DNA of 64,000 nucleotides from Neptunomonas antarctica (lineage in GTDB: Bacteria > Pseudomonadota > Gammaproteobacteria > Pseudomonadales > Balneatricaceae). The position numbers and the translations under genes are program-made. The DNA is taken from contig NZ_LJSI01000052.1 of the NCBI RefSeq assembly GCF_001305295.1, forward strand, positions 1 to 64,000, in the 5' to 3' direction. The notes beneath the pieces are model-generated. The model worked only from the letters and a program-made list of their open reading frames with translations, made no database searches and was not told the DNA's origin. Each line of letters starts with the position of its first letter. Position 1 is the first letter of the stretch. Below are positions 1 through 8,374 of the stretch, in pieces.

Positions 1-560
1 GCAACAGCCTGTCGGGCACCGACGCCGGCAACTACAACCTGCTGCAGCAGACCGGTTTGACGGCCGATATAACCCAGGCTGATCTGTTGGTCACTGGCCT
101 CACGGCTGGCGACAAGACCTATAATGCCAACACCGCCGCTATCTTGGGCGGCACCGCAGCCGTTGCAGCTATCAGCGGTGACGACGTCACTCTGGACGGC
201 ACGGCCGGCGGGCTGTTCGCTGATAAAAACGTCGCCACCGACAAAACCATCGATTAGGCGGCAGCGCCAGCGGCCTGTTCGCTGACAAAAATGTCGATAC
301 CGGCAAGACGATCACCGTCACGGGCAACAGCCTGTCGGGCACCGATGCCGGCAACTACAACCTGCTGCAACAAGCTGGTCTTTCTGCCGATATCAGCAAA
401 GCGGATCTGTCAGTCACCGGCCTCACCGTCGGCGACAAGGTCTATGATGCCACTACCGACGCTATCCTGGGCGGCACCGCCGCAATTACCAAGCTGGGCA
501 GCGATGACGTAACTGTAGGCGGCACCGCCAACCACTGCCGCACTGGGCGGCACGGCAGCC
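1..560 (+). pseudogene. YDG-repeat adhesin (TpsA-like), frame-disrupted part
   Basis: This is the interior of a large secreted adhesin whose 5' part lies outside the window. The frame open from base 3 encodes YDG-type repeat sequence (motifs such as LLVTGLTAGDKTYN and GLFADKNV) and stops at TAG 255-257. From 257 the same kind of repeat continues one frame over (SGLFADKNVDTGKTI, LSVTGLTVGDKVYD) until about 530, after which the original frame carries the repeat again. So repeat coding is continuous but crosses two frame changes. Either the gene has decayed by recombination between near-identical repeats, or the assembly collapsed or misjoined repeats here. The second break could be mended by one extra base near 530; the first looks like a junction between different positions of the repeat. 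It is best read together with the intact frame that follows. Confidence 0.6.
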
Positions 561-1260
561 GTGACCGCCCTCGACGGTGACTCTGTCATTCTGGACGGCA
601 CTGCCGGCGGGCTGTTCGCTGATAAAAACGTCGCCACCGACAAAACCATCGACGTAACGGGCAACAGCCTCAGCGGCGACGATGCCGGCAATTACAATCT
701 GGTGCAACAGGCCGGCTTAACGGCTGATATAACCCAGGCTGATCTGTTGGTCACCGGCCTCACGGCTGGCGACAAGACCTATAACGCCAACGCCATCGCT
801 GCACTGGGTGGCACCTCAGCCGTTGCAGCTATCAGCGGTGACGACGTCACTCTGGATGGCACGGCCGGCGGGCTGTTCGCCGATAAAAACGTCGGTTCCG
901 ACAAGACGGTCACCGCCAGCGGCAATACCCTCAGCGGTGACGATGCCGGCAACTATAACCTAGTGCAACAAGCCGGCTTAACGGCCGATATAACCCAGGC
1001 TGATCTGTTGGTCACTGGCCTCACGGCTGGCGACAAGACCTATAACGGCGACAGCAGCGCTACCCTGAATACGGCGAATCTTCTCCTGACCGGTTTGATT
1101 GATGGAGATGCCTTGAGCCTGAGTGCGACCGGCCTGTTTGCTGACAAAAATGCGGCCGCAGACAAAACTGTCACACTCGCCAGCCATTACACGGGGGCCG
1201 ACGTTAGCAACTACGCCATCGTCGATCAAACAACGACTACCGCTGACATCACCCAGGCAG
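84..1260 (+). repeat. Tandem YDG-type repeats (intact spacing 261 bp)
   Basis: Four recognisable repeat starts, at the codons for LLVTGL or LSVTGL, fall at 84, 407, 744 and 1005. The last intact spacing is 261 bp (87 codons); the two earlier spacings are 323 and 337 bp and are not multiples of three, which marks the two frame breaks. Long stretches are near-identical between copies, for example the GLFADKNV segment near 205, 605 and 865. Confidence 0.75.
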
Positions 1261-1787
1261 CACTCACCTACAGTGCCACAGCGGTCAGCTTCTTTTCCGG
1301 GCAAGCACCGGGCGAGCTCTCCGGAGGGGTGAGCGGGTTTGTGGCCGGCGAAACTCTGATAGGTTCGACCAGCGGAGCCCCGACCTGGACGACTGAAGCC
1401 GGTGCCACTAGCCAGCCAGGCTCATACGCAATCAATGGCGCGGGCCTGACGGCCGGCAACTATCGCTTCGTCCAGGGCGCCGGCAATGCCAGCGCCCTGA
1501 CACTCACGCCAGGCACGGCCACTAATCCAGTAGTCCAGGTTACCGCGCAACTGGCCTCCAGCGTGCTATCGCCTCAGGTCCGCAGTCAGCCTCAGGCCCT
1601 CAATGGCTCATCGTCCGTTCGGGTGTCGCAAAGCGATAATTCAGACAACGGCTCAGCGGACGATTCTTCCGCGGACGACGCCAACAGTGCGGCGCTGAAT
1701 ACCCAGATGGCGATAGCCAGCGGCGGCCCTGCAATGCAAATTGTCAGTGGCGGCGTAAATCTTCCGGAAACGATGGTGGCAGAATAA
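561..1787 (+). CDS. C-terminal part of YDG/MBG-repeat two-partner-secretion exoprotein
   Basis: This is the intact 3' end of the adhesin; the true start is upstream, and the GTG at 561 is only the first possible start in this frame. It holds about two full YDG-type repeats (motifs LLVTGLTAGDKTYN, GLFADKNV, LSGDDAGNYNLVQQAGL), a diverged repeat, then an MBG-like module (LTYSATAVSFFSGQAPG, VAGETLIGS) at roughly codons 235-315. A Ser/Asp/Asn-rich acidic stretch and a short tail follow. Such proteins are secreted through a dedicated TpsB pore and act as surface or released filamentous adhesins. The stop codon overlaps the ATG of the transporter gene by one base, so the two are probably translationally coupled. 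The region is visibly GC-richer than DNA after 3.5 kb. The ligand is unknown. Confidence 0.75.
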   Translation: MTALDGDSVILDGTAGGLFADKNVATDKTIDVTGNSLSGDDAGNYNLVQQAGLTADITQADLLVTGLTAGDKTYNANAIAALGGTSAVAAISGDDVTLDGTAGGLFADKNVGSDKTVTASGNTLSGDDAGNYNLVQQAGLTADITQADLLVTGLTAGDKTYNGDSSATLNTANLLLTGLIDGDALSLSATGLFADKNAAADKTVTLASHYTGADVSNYAIVDQTTTTADITQAALTYSATAVSFFSGQAPGELSGGVSGFVAGETLIGSTSGAPTWTTEAGATSQPGSYAINGAGLTAGNYRFVQGAGNASALTLTPGTATNPVVQVTAQLASSVLSPQVRSQPQALNGSSSVRVSQSDNSDNGSADDSSADDANSAALNTQMAIASGGPAMQIVSGGVNLPETMVAE

Positions 1788-3505
1788 TGAATTACAAATA
1801 CGTTGTTACTAATAAGGTGATCCCTCTGCAAACTCTCAAACCACTCTGTGCCGCTCTGCTGTTGGCGGCTGCGCCCTTCTGTGTTCAGGCGGCAGGCCCT
1901 GAAGTGCCTGATGCCGGCTCGATTCTGCGGGAGATCCAGCCGCTTGAAGCACCCGTGCCCTCTTCCACCGGGACCGGTTTACGCATCGTACCGAGCGTCT
2001 CTACGCTGCCGGCGAGCGCGCCTTTCCGGGTCAAAGCTCTGCGCATCTCGGGCAACACAGCGTTTGACAACGCGACCCTGCATGCCTTGGTGGCAGAAGC
2101 TGAAAACACCGACATGACCCTTTCGCAACTGGGCGAGCTGACCGACCGCATCACGGCGTATTATCGTGAGCAAGGTTACCCGCTGGCCCGGGCGATCATT
2201 CCGGCGCAGACCATTCGTGATGGCCAGGTGCTTATCCAGGTGGTCGAGGCGCACTACGGCGAAATCAGTCTGGATAACCGCAGCCGGGTCAAGGATTCGC
2301 TACTGACGGCCGCGCTTGTGCCCCTGAAAAGCGGCCAGGCCATCCGCCAAACGGCGCTGGATCAACAACTGCTGCTGCTCTCGGACATTCCGGGCATCGC
2401 GATCAAAGCTACCCTGAAACCGGGGCAGGCAGTAGGCACCTCGGATCTGCAGGTCGATACTCTGGAGAGCCCGAGGGTTTCGGCCAATCTGACGCTGGAC
2501 GGTTATGGCAACCGCGCCACCGGGCGCGAGCGGCTCGGCGGCACGCTGAACATCAATAACCTGTCGGGCCATGGCGATGTGTTGAGTCTGAGCGCACTCA
2601 GTTCGGGGAGCGGGCTGAACTATGGCCGCCTCGGTTATGAATCACTGGTTAATGGACAGGGCACGCGTGTAGGTGGCAGCTATTCGGCGCTGGACTACCA
2701 GCTGGCTGAAGAGTTCGAGGACCTCGATGCCCACGGCAACGCTCAGGTAGGCAGTCTGTGGGCCAAGCATCCGCTAATACGCAGTCGGAACCTTAACCTC
2801 AGCGGGCAGATTCAGTATGACCGGCTGCGCTTGCGCGACCGCGTCGACCTCAGTGAAATTCGCACCGACCGCCATCTGGATAACGGGACAGCCAGCCTGG
2901 CCGGCGACGCACGCGATACCTTGGGGGCCGGCAGCATAAGTCTCTGGAGCCTGGGGGTAACCGTTGGCCGGGTCGCGTTCGACGACAGTGTCGCGGAGGC
3001 GGCCGATGCGGCCAGCGCGAATAGCCAGGGCGGGTTCTCAAAATGGAACGCCAGCTTGACGCACCTGCAGCGCCTGAGTCCGAATACCAGTCTATATCTC
3101 ACCTTGTCCGGTCAATGGGCCGACGGCAACCTGGATTCCTCACAAAAGATGAGTGCGGGCGGTCCTTACTCGGTGCGCGCCTATGACATAGGTGCATTAT
3201 CTGGCGATAGCGGGTATAGCGGCAGTGTCGAACTGCGCCATGACCTCGGCATGACGTGGGCAGGCCAATGGCAGGCGCTGGCATTTATCGACAGCGCTCA
3301 GGTCACCCTCAACCAGGATAGCTGGTCTGGCCTGAGCGGTGCCAACAAGGCAACCCTGAGCGGCGCGGGCGTGGGACTCAACTGGACAGGCCCGAACCAG
3401 TGGAGCGCCAAAGCCAGCATCGCAGCACCTATAGGCGCCACCCCGGCGTTGCTCAGCGACGCCGACTCGGTGCGCGGCTGGCTGGCTGTTAGCCGGGGCT
3501 TCTGA
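1787..3505 (+). CDS. Two-partner secretion transporter, ShlB/FhaC/HecB family
   Basis: This is the outer-membrane pore that secretes the adhesin encoded just upstream. A signal peptide is visible (hydrophobic core around residues 22-36, ending FCVQAAG). A POTRA-type domain follows (about residues 78-160: FRVKALRISGNTAFDN, then YYREQGYPLARAIIPAQTI), and then a long beta-barrel region rich in alternating aromatic and small residues, ending in a C-terminal Phe as expected for outer-membrane barrels. The barrel contains PYSVRAYDIGALSGDSGYSG, the position of the conserved VRG(F/Y) loop-6 motif; here Gly is replaced by Ala (VRAY). The length of 572 aa is normal for the family. Its ATG overlaps the adhesin stop (TAATG). 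A hairpin terminator follows within 25 bp, so the gene ends the transcription unit. GC content matches the adhesin. Confidence 0.9.
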   Translation: MNYKYVVTNKVIPLQTLKPLCAALLLAAAPFCVQAAGPEVPDAGSILREIQPLEAPVPSSTGTGLRIVPSVSTLPASAPFRVKALRISGNTAFDNATLHALVAEAENTDMTLSQLGELTDRITAYYREQGYPLARAIIPAQTIRDGQVLIQVVEAHYGEISLDNRSRVKDSLLTAALVPLKSGQAIRQTALDQQLLLLSDIPGIAIKATLKPGQAVGTSDLQVDTLESPRVSANLTLDGYGNRATGRERLGGTLNINNLSGHGDVLSLSALSSGSGLNYGRLGYESLVNGQGTRVGGSYSALDYQLAEEFEDLDAHGNAQVGSLWAKHPLIRSRNLNLSGQIQYDRLRLRDRVDLSEIRTDRHLDNGTASLAGDARDTLGAGSISLWSLGVTVGRVAFDDSVAEAADAASANSQGGFSKWNASLTHLQRLSPNTSLYLTLSGQWADGNLDSSQKMSAGGPYSVRAYDIGALSGDSGYSGSVELRHDLGMTWAGQWQALAFIDSAQVTLNQDSWSGLSGANKATLSGAGVGLNWTGPNQWSAKASIAAPIGATPALLSDADSVRGWLAVSRGF

Positions 3506-3526
3506 TCCCCCGGGATTGAGGCATCG

Positions 3527-3556
3527 AAAAAAAGCCGGCACTTAGCCGGCTTTTTT
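3527..3556 (+). terminator. Rho-independent terminator after tpsB
   Basis: Stem GCCGGC (3534-3539) and GCCGGC (3545-3550), a 5-nt loop, an A-run before and six T after. The flanking A and T runs make it symmetric, so it may also serve the convergent MFS gene. Confidence 0.85.
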
Positions 3557-3579
3557 ATGCAAAACCTCCTGTGTATAGA

Positions 3580-4785
3580 TTACGAGAAAACTCTACTTTT
3601 GAGACTGTCTATTTCCGTGGAGATTACCCTCTCTATACTTAATAGCCTAAGCAAAAATATAACGCCCATTACCATGACACCGGCAGATAAATAGAGCCCA
3701 TAATTATAGTTTCCAAAAGCGTCGGCAAGATATCCCGTACAGACCGGTGCAATAATTTGTGCTGCACCAAAAGCCAAGGTCATTGTCCCCATGAACTTAG
3801 CCGGGTTACTGGGGTAAAACTTACCCGCCATGGTCAGTACCAGGCTGACACAGGCGATAAACGTTCCACCAAACAACAGCGCACTTACTATAACAACAGG
3901 TAAGGTGTCATTTATTGCAGGGAGAATAATCCCTACAGCCTGCAGTGTGTATGCGCCTATTAATGCTTTGAGATAGCCAACATTGCGTGCGATTCGATCC
4001 CAGACGAGTGCTGCCGGAGTGGCCGCTAATCCAACCAATATAAAAGCAAACCCTCCCTGCCCTTGCAGACCTTCGGTACCTTCAACAATATCCACAATAA
4101 AGGTGGAGCTCACAACATAGCCATAACCCGCACAAAAATAGGCCAACATCATCATAGACGTGAAAGTTTTACCCGGAGGGTTATCTTTTGCGGTACCCCC
4201 CGCTTGAGCATTTGCAGAAGGGTGTGGCATCCATAACCATGCCGGAATGGCGAATATTGCTGCCATAATAGCTAACGCCAGCCACTGTTGCTGCCAGCTG
4301 GCTGACATAGTCAGCATCACTTCTACCAGTAATGATGTAGCAATGATGCTGAGCCCGGCACCAGAGAAGTGAATACCTAACTCTGCACGGTGGTTATTGT
4401 TAACCAGCCATTTAAGGATCAGACCAGAGGCGATGATCATCCCCCCTGACGCACAAATTCCAGCAATAAATCGCAACACAGCCCAGGTAATCATATCAGT
4501 CGTCATCACCATGGCTGCTGAGGTGATAATACTCAATAGAAGGTAAACCCGGTGCAAGCTGTACTTGTGGTTTAGGTTATGCAGGCTCGCAGCCAGTATT
4601 ACGCCTACCATGTAACCCATATAGTTGGTGGTAGCCAGCCAGCCTCCGCCGGTTTCAGTCAGGCCTGCACTATCCTGCATTATCGGTAATAACAGGCTAT
4701 AGGAGAAACGTGCTACCCCCACGGTCACAATTAAACTACAAATACCGGCTAAATAGACCCGGCTTTTTGTCAACTCCGTTAACAT
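3580..4785 (-). CDS. YbfB/YjiJ-family MFS transporter
   Basis: An inner-membrane major-facilitator transporter with about 12 hydrophobic segments and a normal length of 401 aa. The N-terminus (GVARFSYSLLLPIMQDSAGL, then GGGWLATTNYMGYMVG) is typical of the YbfB/YjiJ branch. The substrate is unknown; members of this branch are usually predicted exporters. The ATG at 4785 is chosen because AAGG lies 8 nt upstream; an ATG two codons earlier (4791) has the same AAGG only 2 nt away. It is divergent from a LysR regulator with a gap of about 100 bp, the usual layout of a regulator and its target. Base composition drops relative to the preceding adhesin genes. Confidence 0.8.
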   Translation of the reverse strand: MLTELTKSRVYLAGICSLIVTVGVARFSYSLLLPIMQDSAGLTETGGGWLATTNYMGYMVGVILAASLHNLNHKYSLHRVYLLLSIITSAAMVMTTDMITWAVLRFIAGICASGGMIIASGLILKWLVNNNHRAELGIHFSGAGLSIIATSLLVEVMLTMSASWQQQWLALAIMAAIFAIPAWLWMPHPSANAQAGGTAKDNPPGKTFTSMMMLAYFCAGYGYVVSSTFIVDIVEGTEGLQGQGGFAFILVGLAATPAALVWDRIARNVGYLKALIGAYTLQAVGIILPAINDTLPVVIVSALLFGGTFIACVSLVLTMAGKFYPSNPAKFMGTMTLAFGAAQIIAPVCTGYLADAFGNYNYGLYLSAGVMVMGVIFLLRLLSIERVISTEIDSLKSRVFS

Positions 4786-4889
4786 GCTCATTACCTTGCT
4801 GCTGAAAGATCATTAACAAATAATATCCTGCTCTGATAAGATTAAAAATTGAATCATTTAGAACTAAAGCTTCTTATTTAGAGAACCTT

Positions 4890-5723
4890 ATGGAAATTTT
4901 GACACTGAAAACCTTTAAGGCAGTGGTTGATGAAGGAGGCATTAAAGGTGCTGCAGATAAACTTCATACGGTCCAGTCCAACATCACTAACCGAATTAAA
5001 AAACTGGAAAACGAGCTGGATACAAAATTGTTTAATTTGGTGGGAAGAAAGCTACAACTAACACAGAGCGGACAACAGCTTTGTGAATATGCCAATCAGA
5101 TTTTGCAGTTGGAATATCAGGCTACATCCGCCATTACACGTGATAAGGGCCGTTATGAGTTAAGAGTCGGCATGCCAGAAACATTTGCAGCCGTTCATAT
5201 GCCTCTGGCGCTCAAACAACTCAAGCAGAATCATCCGGAGATTCGAACGAAAATTTATACTGATACCAGTGACAGGCTTGTATTTGCTGTCTTGGATAAC
5301 AAAGTTGACTGTGCTGCTTTGGGTAATGCCCCTAAACATGAAAATCTGGTTGTTATACCCATTGTGCAAGAAGAGCTGGTTATAGTGACACCTTTAGAAA
5401 GCGATTATGATCCGATATTGTTTGTGCGAGAGGAAGGTTGTGGCTACAGAAAATGCGCTCTTTTCTGGCAACAGGAAGCTGGCCGGGATAGTGACGAGCT
5501 AATGGTAATGAGTAGTGCAGATGGTGTTTTAGGCTGTATCTCTGCGGGTTTGGGCTACACCATTATTGGCAAGAATATGGTGGTTGGCAGCCGGTATGAA
5601 AAGTCCCTTGTCATGACACCGGTCATCCATGGCCCAAAATATGTTCAGCTATCGATCGTCTACCGCAAAGGAAGTCCATTAGAATCAGGCACACTCACCC
5701 TTGCGAAACTTTTAACTAAGTAA
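4890..5723 (+). CDS. LysR-family transcriptional regulator
   Basis: The N-terminal winged helix-turn-helix is clear (residues 1-60: LKTFKAVVDEGGIKGAADKL, then VQSNITNRIKKLENELDTKL). A periplasmic-binding-protein-like effector domain follows from about residue 90 (ELRVGMPETFAAVHMPLALK). At 277 aa it is a little shorter than the common 295-310 aa. AGAGAA precedes the ATG. It is transcribed away from the MFS transporter, so it most likely controls that gene and itself from the shared AT-rich gap at 4786-4889. The effector is unknown. Confidence 0.9.
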   Translation: MEILTLKTFKAVVDEGGIKGAADKLHTVQSNITNRIKKLENELDTKLFNLVGRKLQLTQSGQQLCEYANQILQLEYQATSAITRDKGRYELRVGMPETFAAVHMPLALKQLKQNHPEIRTKIYTDTSDRLVFAVLDNKVDCAALGNAPKHENLVVIPIVQEELVIVTPLESDYDPILFVREEGCGYRKCALFWQQEAGRDSDELMVMSSADGVLGCISAGLGYTIIGKNMVVGSRYEKSLVMTPVIHGPKYVQLSIVYRKGSPLESGTLTLAKLLTK

Positions 5724-5852
5724 TTAAACCTTATTATCTGTGAACAGAAAGAGTCTTGTATTTAATAGCTTTTGTGTCAGGTTTCTTTACAAAATTAAAA
5801 TTAAAAAAATGAGTTTATTTTTAAGCAACTGAAGTATTGACATATTGTTTTA

Positions 5853-5870
5853 TTGGCATGAATTGTGCTT
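5853..5870 (+). promoter_or_regulatory. Sigma-54 promoter for the PEP-CTERM gene
   Basis: TTGGCATGAATTGTGCTT matches the sigma-54 consensus TGGCACG-N4-TTGCW with two differences. The invariant GG (5855-5856) and GC (5867-5868) have the required spacing. The predicted start is about 12 bp downstream, giving a leader of about 70 nt. PEP-CTERM genes in other bacteria are known to be RpoN-controlled through the PrsK/PrsR pair. A TTGACA at 5837 lacks a matching -10. Confidence 0.6.
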
Positions 5871-5950
5871 TCTTCCCAGTATGTAACCACATGTCACTTT
5901 TAGGGATAACTACACCATAATAAAACGGAAGAGATTTAAAGGATAAAAAG

Positions 5951-6694
5951 ATGTTTAAAAAAATGCTAGTGAAAAAAGTCGGTCTTGGTTTGTTCCTGTG
6001 CGGTGCCAGTTTGTTTAGTGCCGTTTCTCAAGGTTCTATTATTGCAAGCTTTGATGCAGAGGTGGATCTGAAAGTTTCGTCCACATTTTTGACCAATGAG
6101 TTCGCGACAGAGCTTTTTGACAATGATGTATTTGTTGAGGGCAGTGCATCAGGTGATGCATCAGGCAGTGGCGATGCTGACTACGCCCCTTTAGGATCGG
6201 GAGAAATTGGTAGTCTACGTGCGGCGGCCAATGGTGACGTAACTGGCGCCCCAGGCTCGGTTGTTAGTACTTGGTCTACGGATGGCTATTTCTATATCGA
6301 AAACACTACAGGCTCAGCAATCACTGGCGATGTGACCTTTGATATATCCTGGTCTGCTAATATTTTCACAGACAGCCTCAATGAAGAAGCCTTGGCTTAT
6401 GCCGCTGTCTACATTGAAGATAGCTATTTTAACGTTATTTTTGATGACTTTATTGAATTCGACAGCCTTATAGAAGGAGCTGGATCATCTGGTTTAGGGG
6501 ATTCTTTTACCGTCCAAATAACTGACCTTACCCTAGCCGCCTGGGATTTTGAAGAATACTATATTGCAATTGATGCAGCTGGCTTTGCTGAAGTCCCAGA
6601 GCCAGGCGGTATATTCCTGGCGGGTTTGGCATTGTTGTTAATGATGCGAAAATGCAGAACGAACCAGCAACCTTTATTCACTCGTTTCATTTGA
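5951..6694 (+). CDS. PEP-CTERM domain exported protein
   Basis: A signal peptide (MFKKMLVKKVGLGLFLCG, cleavage near residue 29) is followed by about 180 residues that are acidic and rich in Ser, Gly, Asp and Phe. The C-terminus is a PEP-CTERM sorting signal: VPEPGG, a hydrophobic helix (IFLAGLALLLMM) and a basic patch (RKCR). Such proteins are exported, recognised by exosortase at VPEP, and linked to exopolysaccharide and floc or biofilm formation. No exosortase lies in this window. The tail after the basic patch is about 13 residues longer than usual (to FTRFI), so a late frameshift or readthrough is possible. AAGGA stands 7 nt before the ATG. The central region matches no domain I recognise. 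Confidence 0.8.
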   Translation: MFKKMLVKKVGLGLFLCGASLFSAVSQGSIIASFDAEVDLKVSSTFLTNEFATELFDNDVFVEGSASGDASGSGDADYAPLGSGEIGSLRAAANGDVTGAPGSVVSTWSTDGYFYIENTTGSAITGDVTFDISWSANIFTDSLNEEALAYAAVYIEDSYFNVIFDDFIEFDSLIEGAGSSGLGDSFTVQITDLTLAAWDFEEYYIAIDAAGFAEVPEPGGIFLAGLALLLMMRKCRTNQQPLFTRFI

Positions 6695-6715
6695 GCGTAA
6701 AATAAAGCCACACTT

Positions 6716-6760
6716 GGCACCATAGAGTAGATTCAGCCTCTGGATACACTTTATGGTGCC
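6716..6760 (+). terminator. Inverted repeat after PEP-CTERM gene
   Basis: GGCACCATA (6716-6724) and TATGGTGCC (6752-6760) are perfect complements, with a shorter AGAG/CTCT pair inside. No T-run follows, so it is a candidate transcript end or mRNA-stabilising stem rather than a classic terminator. Confidence 0.4.
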
Positions 6761-6814
6761 TAACAACTGAGGCAGCACCATTCAGACCCTATTTATTGGT
6801 TGCTTTGTTTTTAA

Positions 6815-7036
6815 TCAAACTATTCACGACCACATGGGCAACATAAATTCTCTGTAGACCAAGCTCCCACGACATACTTTACGGTATATCCAGATTGTGA
6901 TTTCAATAATGTCAGAGCAAACCTTACCGAGGCATTAATTCCCGCACTTCAAGATCGCCACGGCAACGAAGTGCTAACGCTCAGTAGCAAAATATCTGAC
7001 GATCGCCGAACCCAAATGAGTTATCTGCAGCGATAA
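6815..7036 (+). other. Gene-poor stretch with a possible coding remnant
   Basis: About 500 bp between the PEP-CTERM gene and the lysozyme has no convincing gene. One frame stays open for 73 codons (6815-7033, TAA 7034-7036) and reads like protein in its second half (FTVYPDCDFNN, then ALQDRHGNEVLTLSSKI). It has no start codon with a ribosome site. It may be a leftover of a degraded gene; I do not recognise it. Confidence 0.25.
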
Positions 7037-7140
7037 TCAATGGATAGGTTTTTACAAAATCAATAAAAGTGCAGAGCCTAAACGAGAATAAATATAATCA
7101 GTTATTTGTATCGTAATAATATCAAACCTGACTTATATTT

Positions 7141-7176
7141 ATAAAAAAGCCGCTATTTTTTCTTTAGCGGCTTTAA
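7141..7176 (-). terminator. Terminator after lysozyme gene
   Basis: Arms AAAGCCGCTA (7146-7155) and TAGCGGCTTT (7165-7174). Read on the minus strand, the stem is followed by a T-rich run, placing it about 25 bp past the lysozyme stop codon. Confidence 0.75.
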
Positions 7177-7199
7177 TCATGTTTTGTCATAACTTGTAC

Positions 7200-8054
7200 T
7201 TAAACAAACATCTTATCAAGCGTCAGAGGACCTACTACGCCATCAGCTGTCAAGCCATGATCTGATTGCCAGCGCTTAACCGCCTTCTCTGTGCCAGGTC
7301 CAAAAACACCATCAACACTAACGATACCGATTGCTTCCTGCATCATTTTAACGCCTTCACCACGCATCCCACGCTTCAGGATTCCGATATCCTCGACATC
7401 AAGATCTTCATGCTCAACTTCTGCATCGCACTCAGCATACTCAACGCCCATTGCAGCCAGTGCCGCATTCCAATTATTAATACGCTCTTCAAGTCCGATA
7501 TAACCACCGTTAATACGTTTAGTCAGCATCTTAATATCACTGCTATCGCAGTACTTATTAAGCCTGTTTGCCTTCCAGAACCAACACGCAGATTCAATAG
7601 CACCCTTGGGAGTACGCACATAGTCGACTGCTTCTTCTGCTGTCATACCTACGCTTTTTCCAAAACGCGTATAGTTATCACGACCAGTTAGCTGCAAGAT
7701 GCCGCCCCCGCGGAACGTGTATCCATCGCCACTATCCTCATCACCGTTTTTCATGCGGTTTGCATAAACATGATTGGCAATCTTTTCTGGTTCGCGAGCG
7801 TATTCATCAGCATCAACGCCTGCGCGTTTAAAATACTTACCGAACACCACGTCTAAAGATTTAGCGCAATAGTTTAAGTTCTCAGAAAAAGCCCTGAACC
7901 CAGCAGACTCATGACCTGTTTGAGCAATAAAGCCAGCTATACGCTGTGGTGTATCGATATTGTATTTCGGAAAAATGTCATTCATCGCTTCAACGAGCTC
8001 AGCAGCATCTTTAGCTCGTGGAAACATCTGTGTAAATTGGTTTGATGTGATCAT
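7200..8054 (-). CDS. GH19-type lysozyme/endolysin with peptidoglycan-binding domain
   Basis: The N-terminal domain (about residues 1-200) is a glycoside hydrolase family 19 fold of the phage-lysozyme kind: AGFIAQTGHESAGF carries the putative catalytic Glu49, with YTFRGGGILQLTGRDNY and ACWFWKANRLN. The C-terminal 70 residues form a PG_binding_1 domain (LKRGMRGEGVKMMQEAIG, VDGVFGPGTEKAVKRWQ, ADGVVGPLTLDKM). No signal peptide is visible, so like phage endolysins it would need a holin or cell lysis to reach the wall. Nothing else phage-like was found on either side, so it is probably a prophage leftover or a captured single gene. AAAGGG lies 11 nt before the ATG. Chitinase activity is the alternative, but the domain pairing favours murein. 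Confidence 0.85.
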   Translation of the reverse strand: MITSNQFTQMFPRAKDAAELVEAMNDIFPKYNIDTPQRIAGFIAQTGHESAGFRAFSENLNYCAKSLDVVFGKYFKRAGVDADEYAREPEKIANHVYANRMKNGDEDSGDGYTFRGGGILQLTGRDNYTRFGKSVGMTAEEAVDYVRTPKGAIESACWFWKANRLNKYCDSSDIKMLTKRINGGYIGLEERINNWNAALAAMGVEYAECDAEVEHEDLDVEDIGILKRGMRGEGVKMMQEAIGIVSVDGVFGPGTEKAVKRWQSDHGLTADGVVGPLTLDKMFV

Positions 8055-8374
8055 AGTATTATAATCCCTTTATTATTTTTTTTTATTTAGGTGACTAAGT
8101 TTCTTTTCTATCACAACTAAATCTTCAATGCTTGCAATGATCGTAATCACACCAGCGCATTAGTAACAGGCATTCGATATCTATCCAAAAAAACCGTGTG
8201 AGTCTTAGCGCCCATATCATTGATTTGTGTTTTCAGTGGCTGTATTTTGAATAGCCTCGTTCAGGTTTTACCGTAAGCTTGTTACGGCCAACCTTTTTCT
8301 GATAGCGCAGAGCGGATAATATAACGACACTGTATTTTAAGCGTACTCCTATTCTGAGCGTCACTTATAATATG
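8055..8374. other. Noncoding region between lysozyme and response regulator
   Basis: About 320 bp with no gene I can support. On the minus strand one frame is open for about 34 codons without a convincing start. It presumably holds the lysozyme promoter. Confidence 0.4.

Noticed and set aside
1-1260. CRISPR or other noncoding repeat array
   Set aside because: The repeats are 261 bp, protein-coding and in register with YDG-type domains.
5837-5842. Sigma-70 -35 box (TTGACA) upstream of the PEP-CTERM gene
   Set aside because: No acceptable -10 lies 16-18 bp downstream, while a sigma-54 element with correct spacing overlaps the site.
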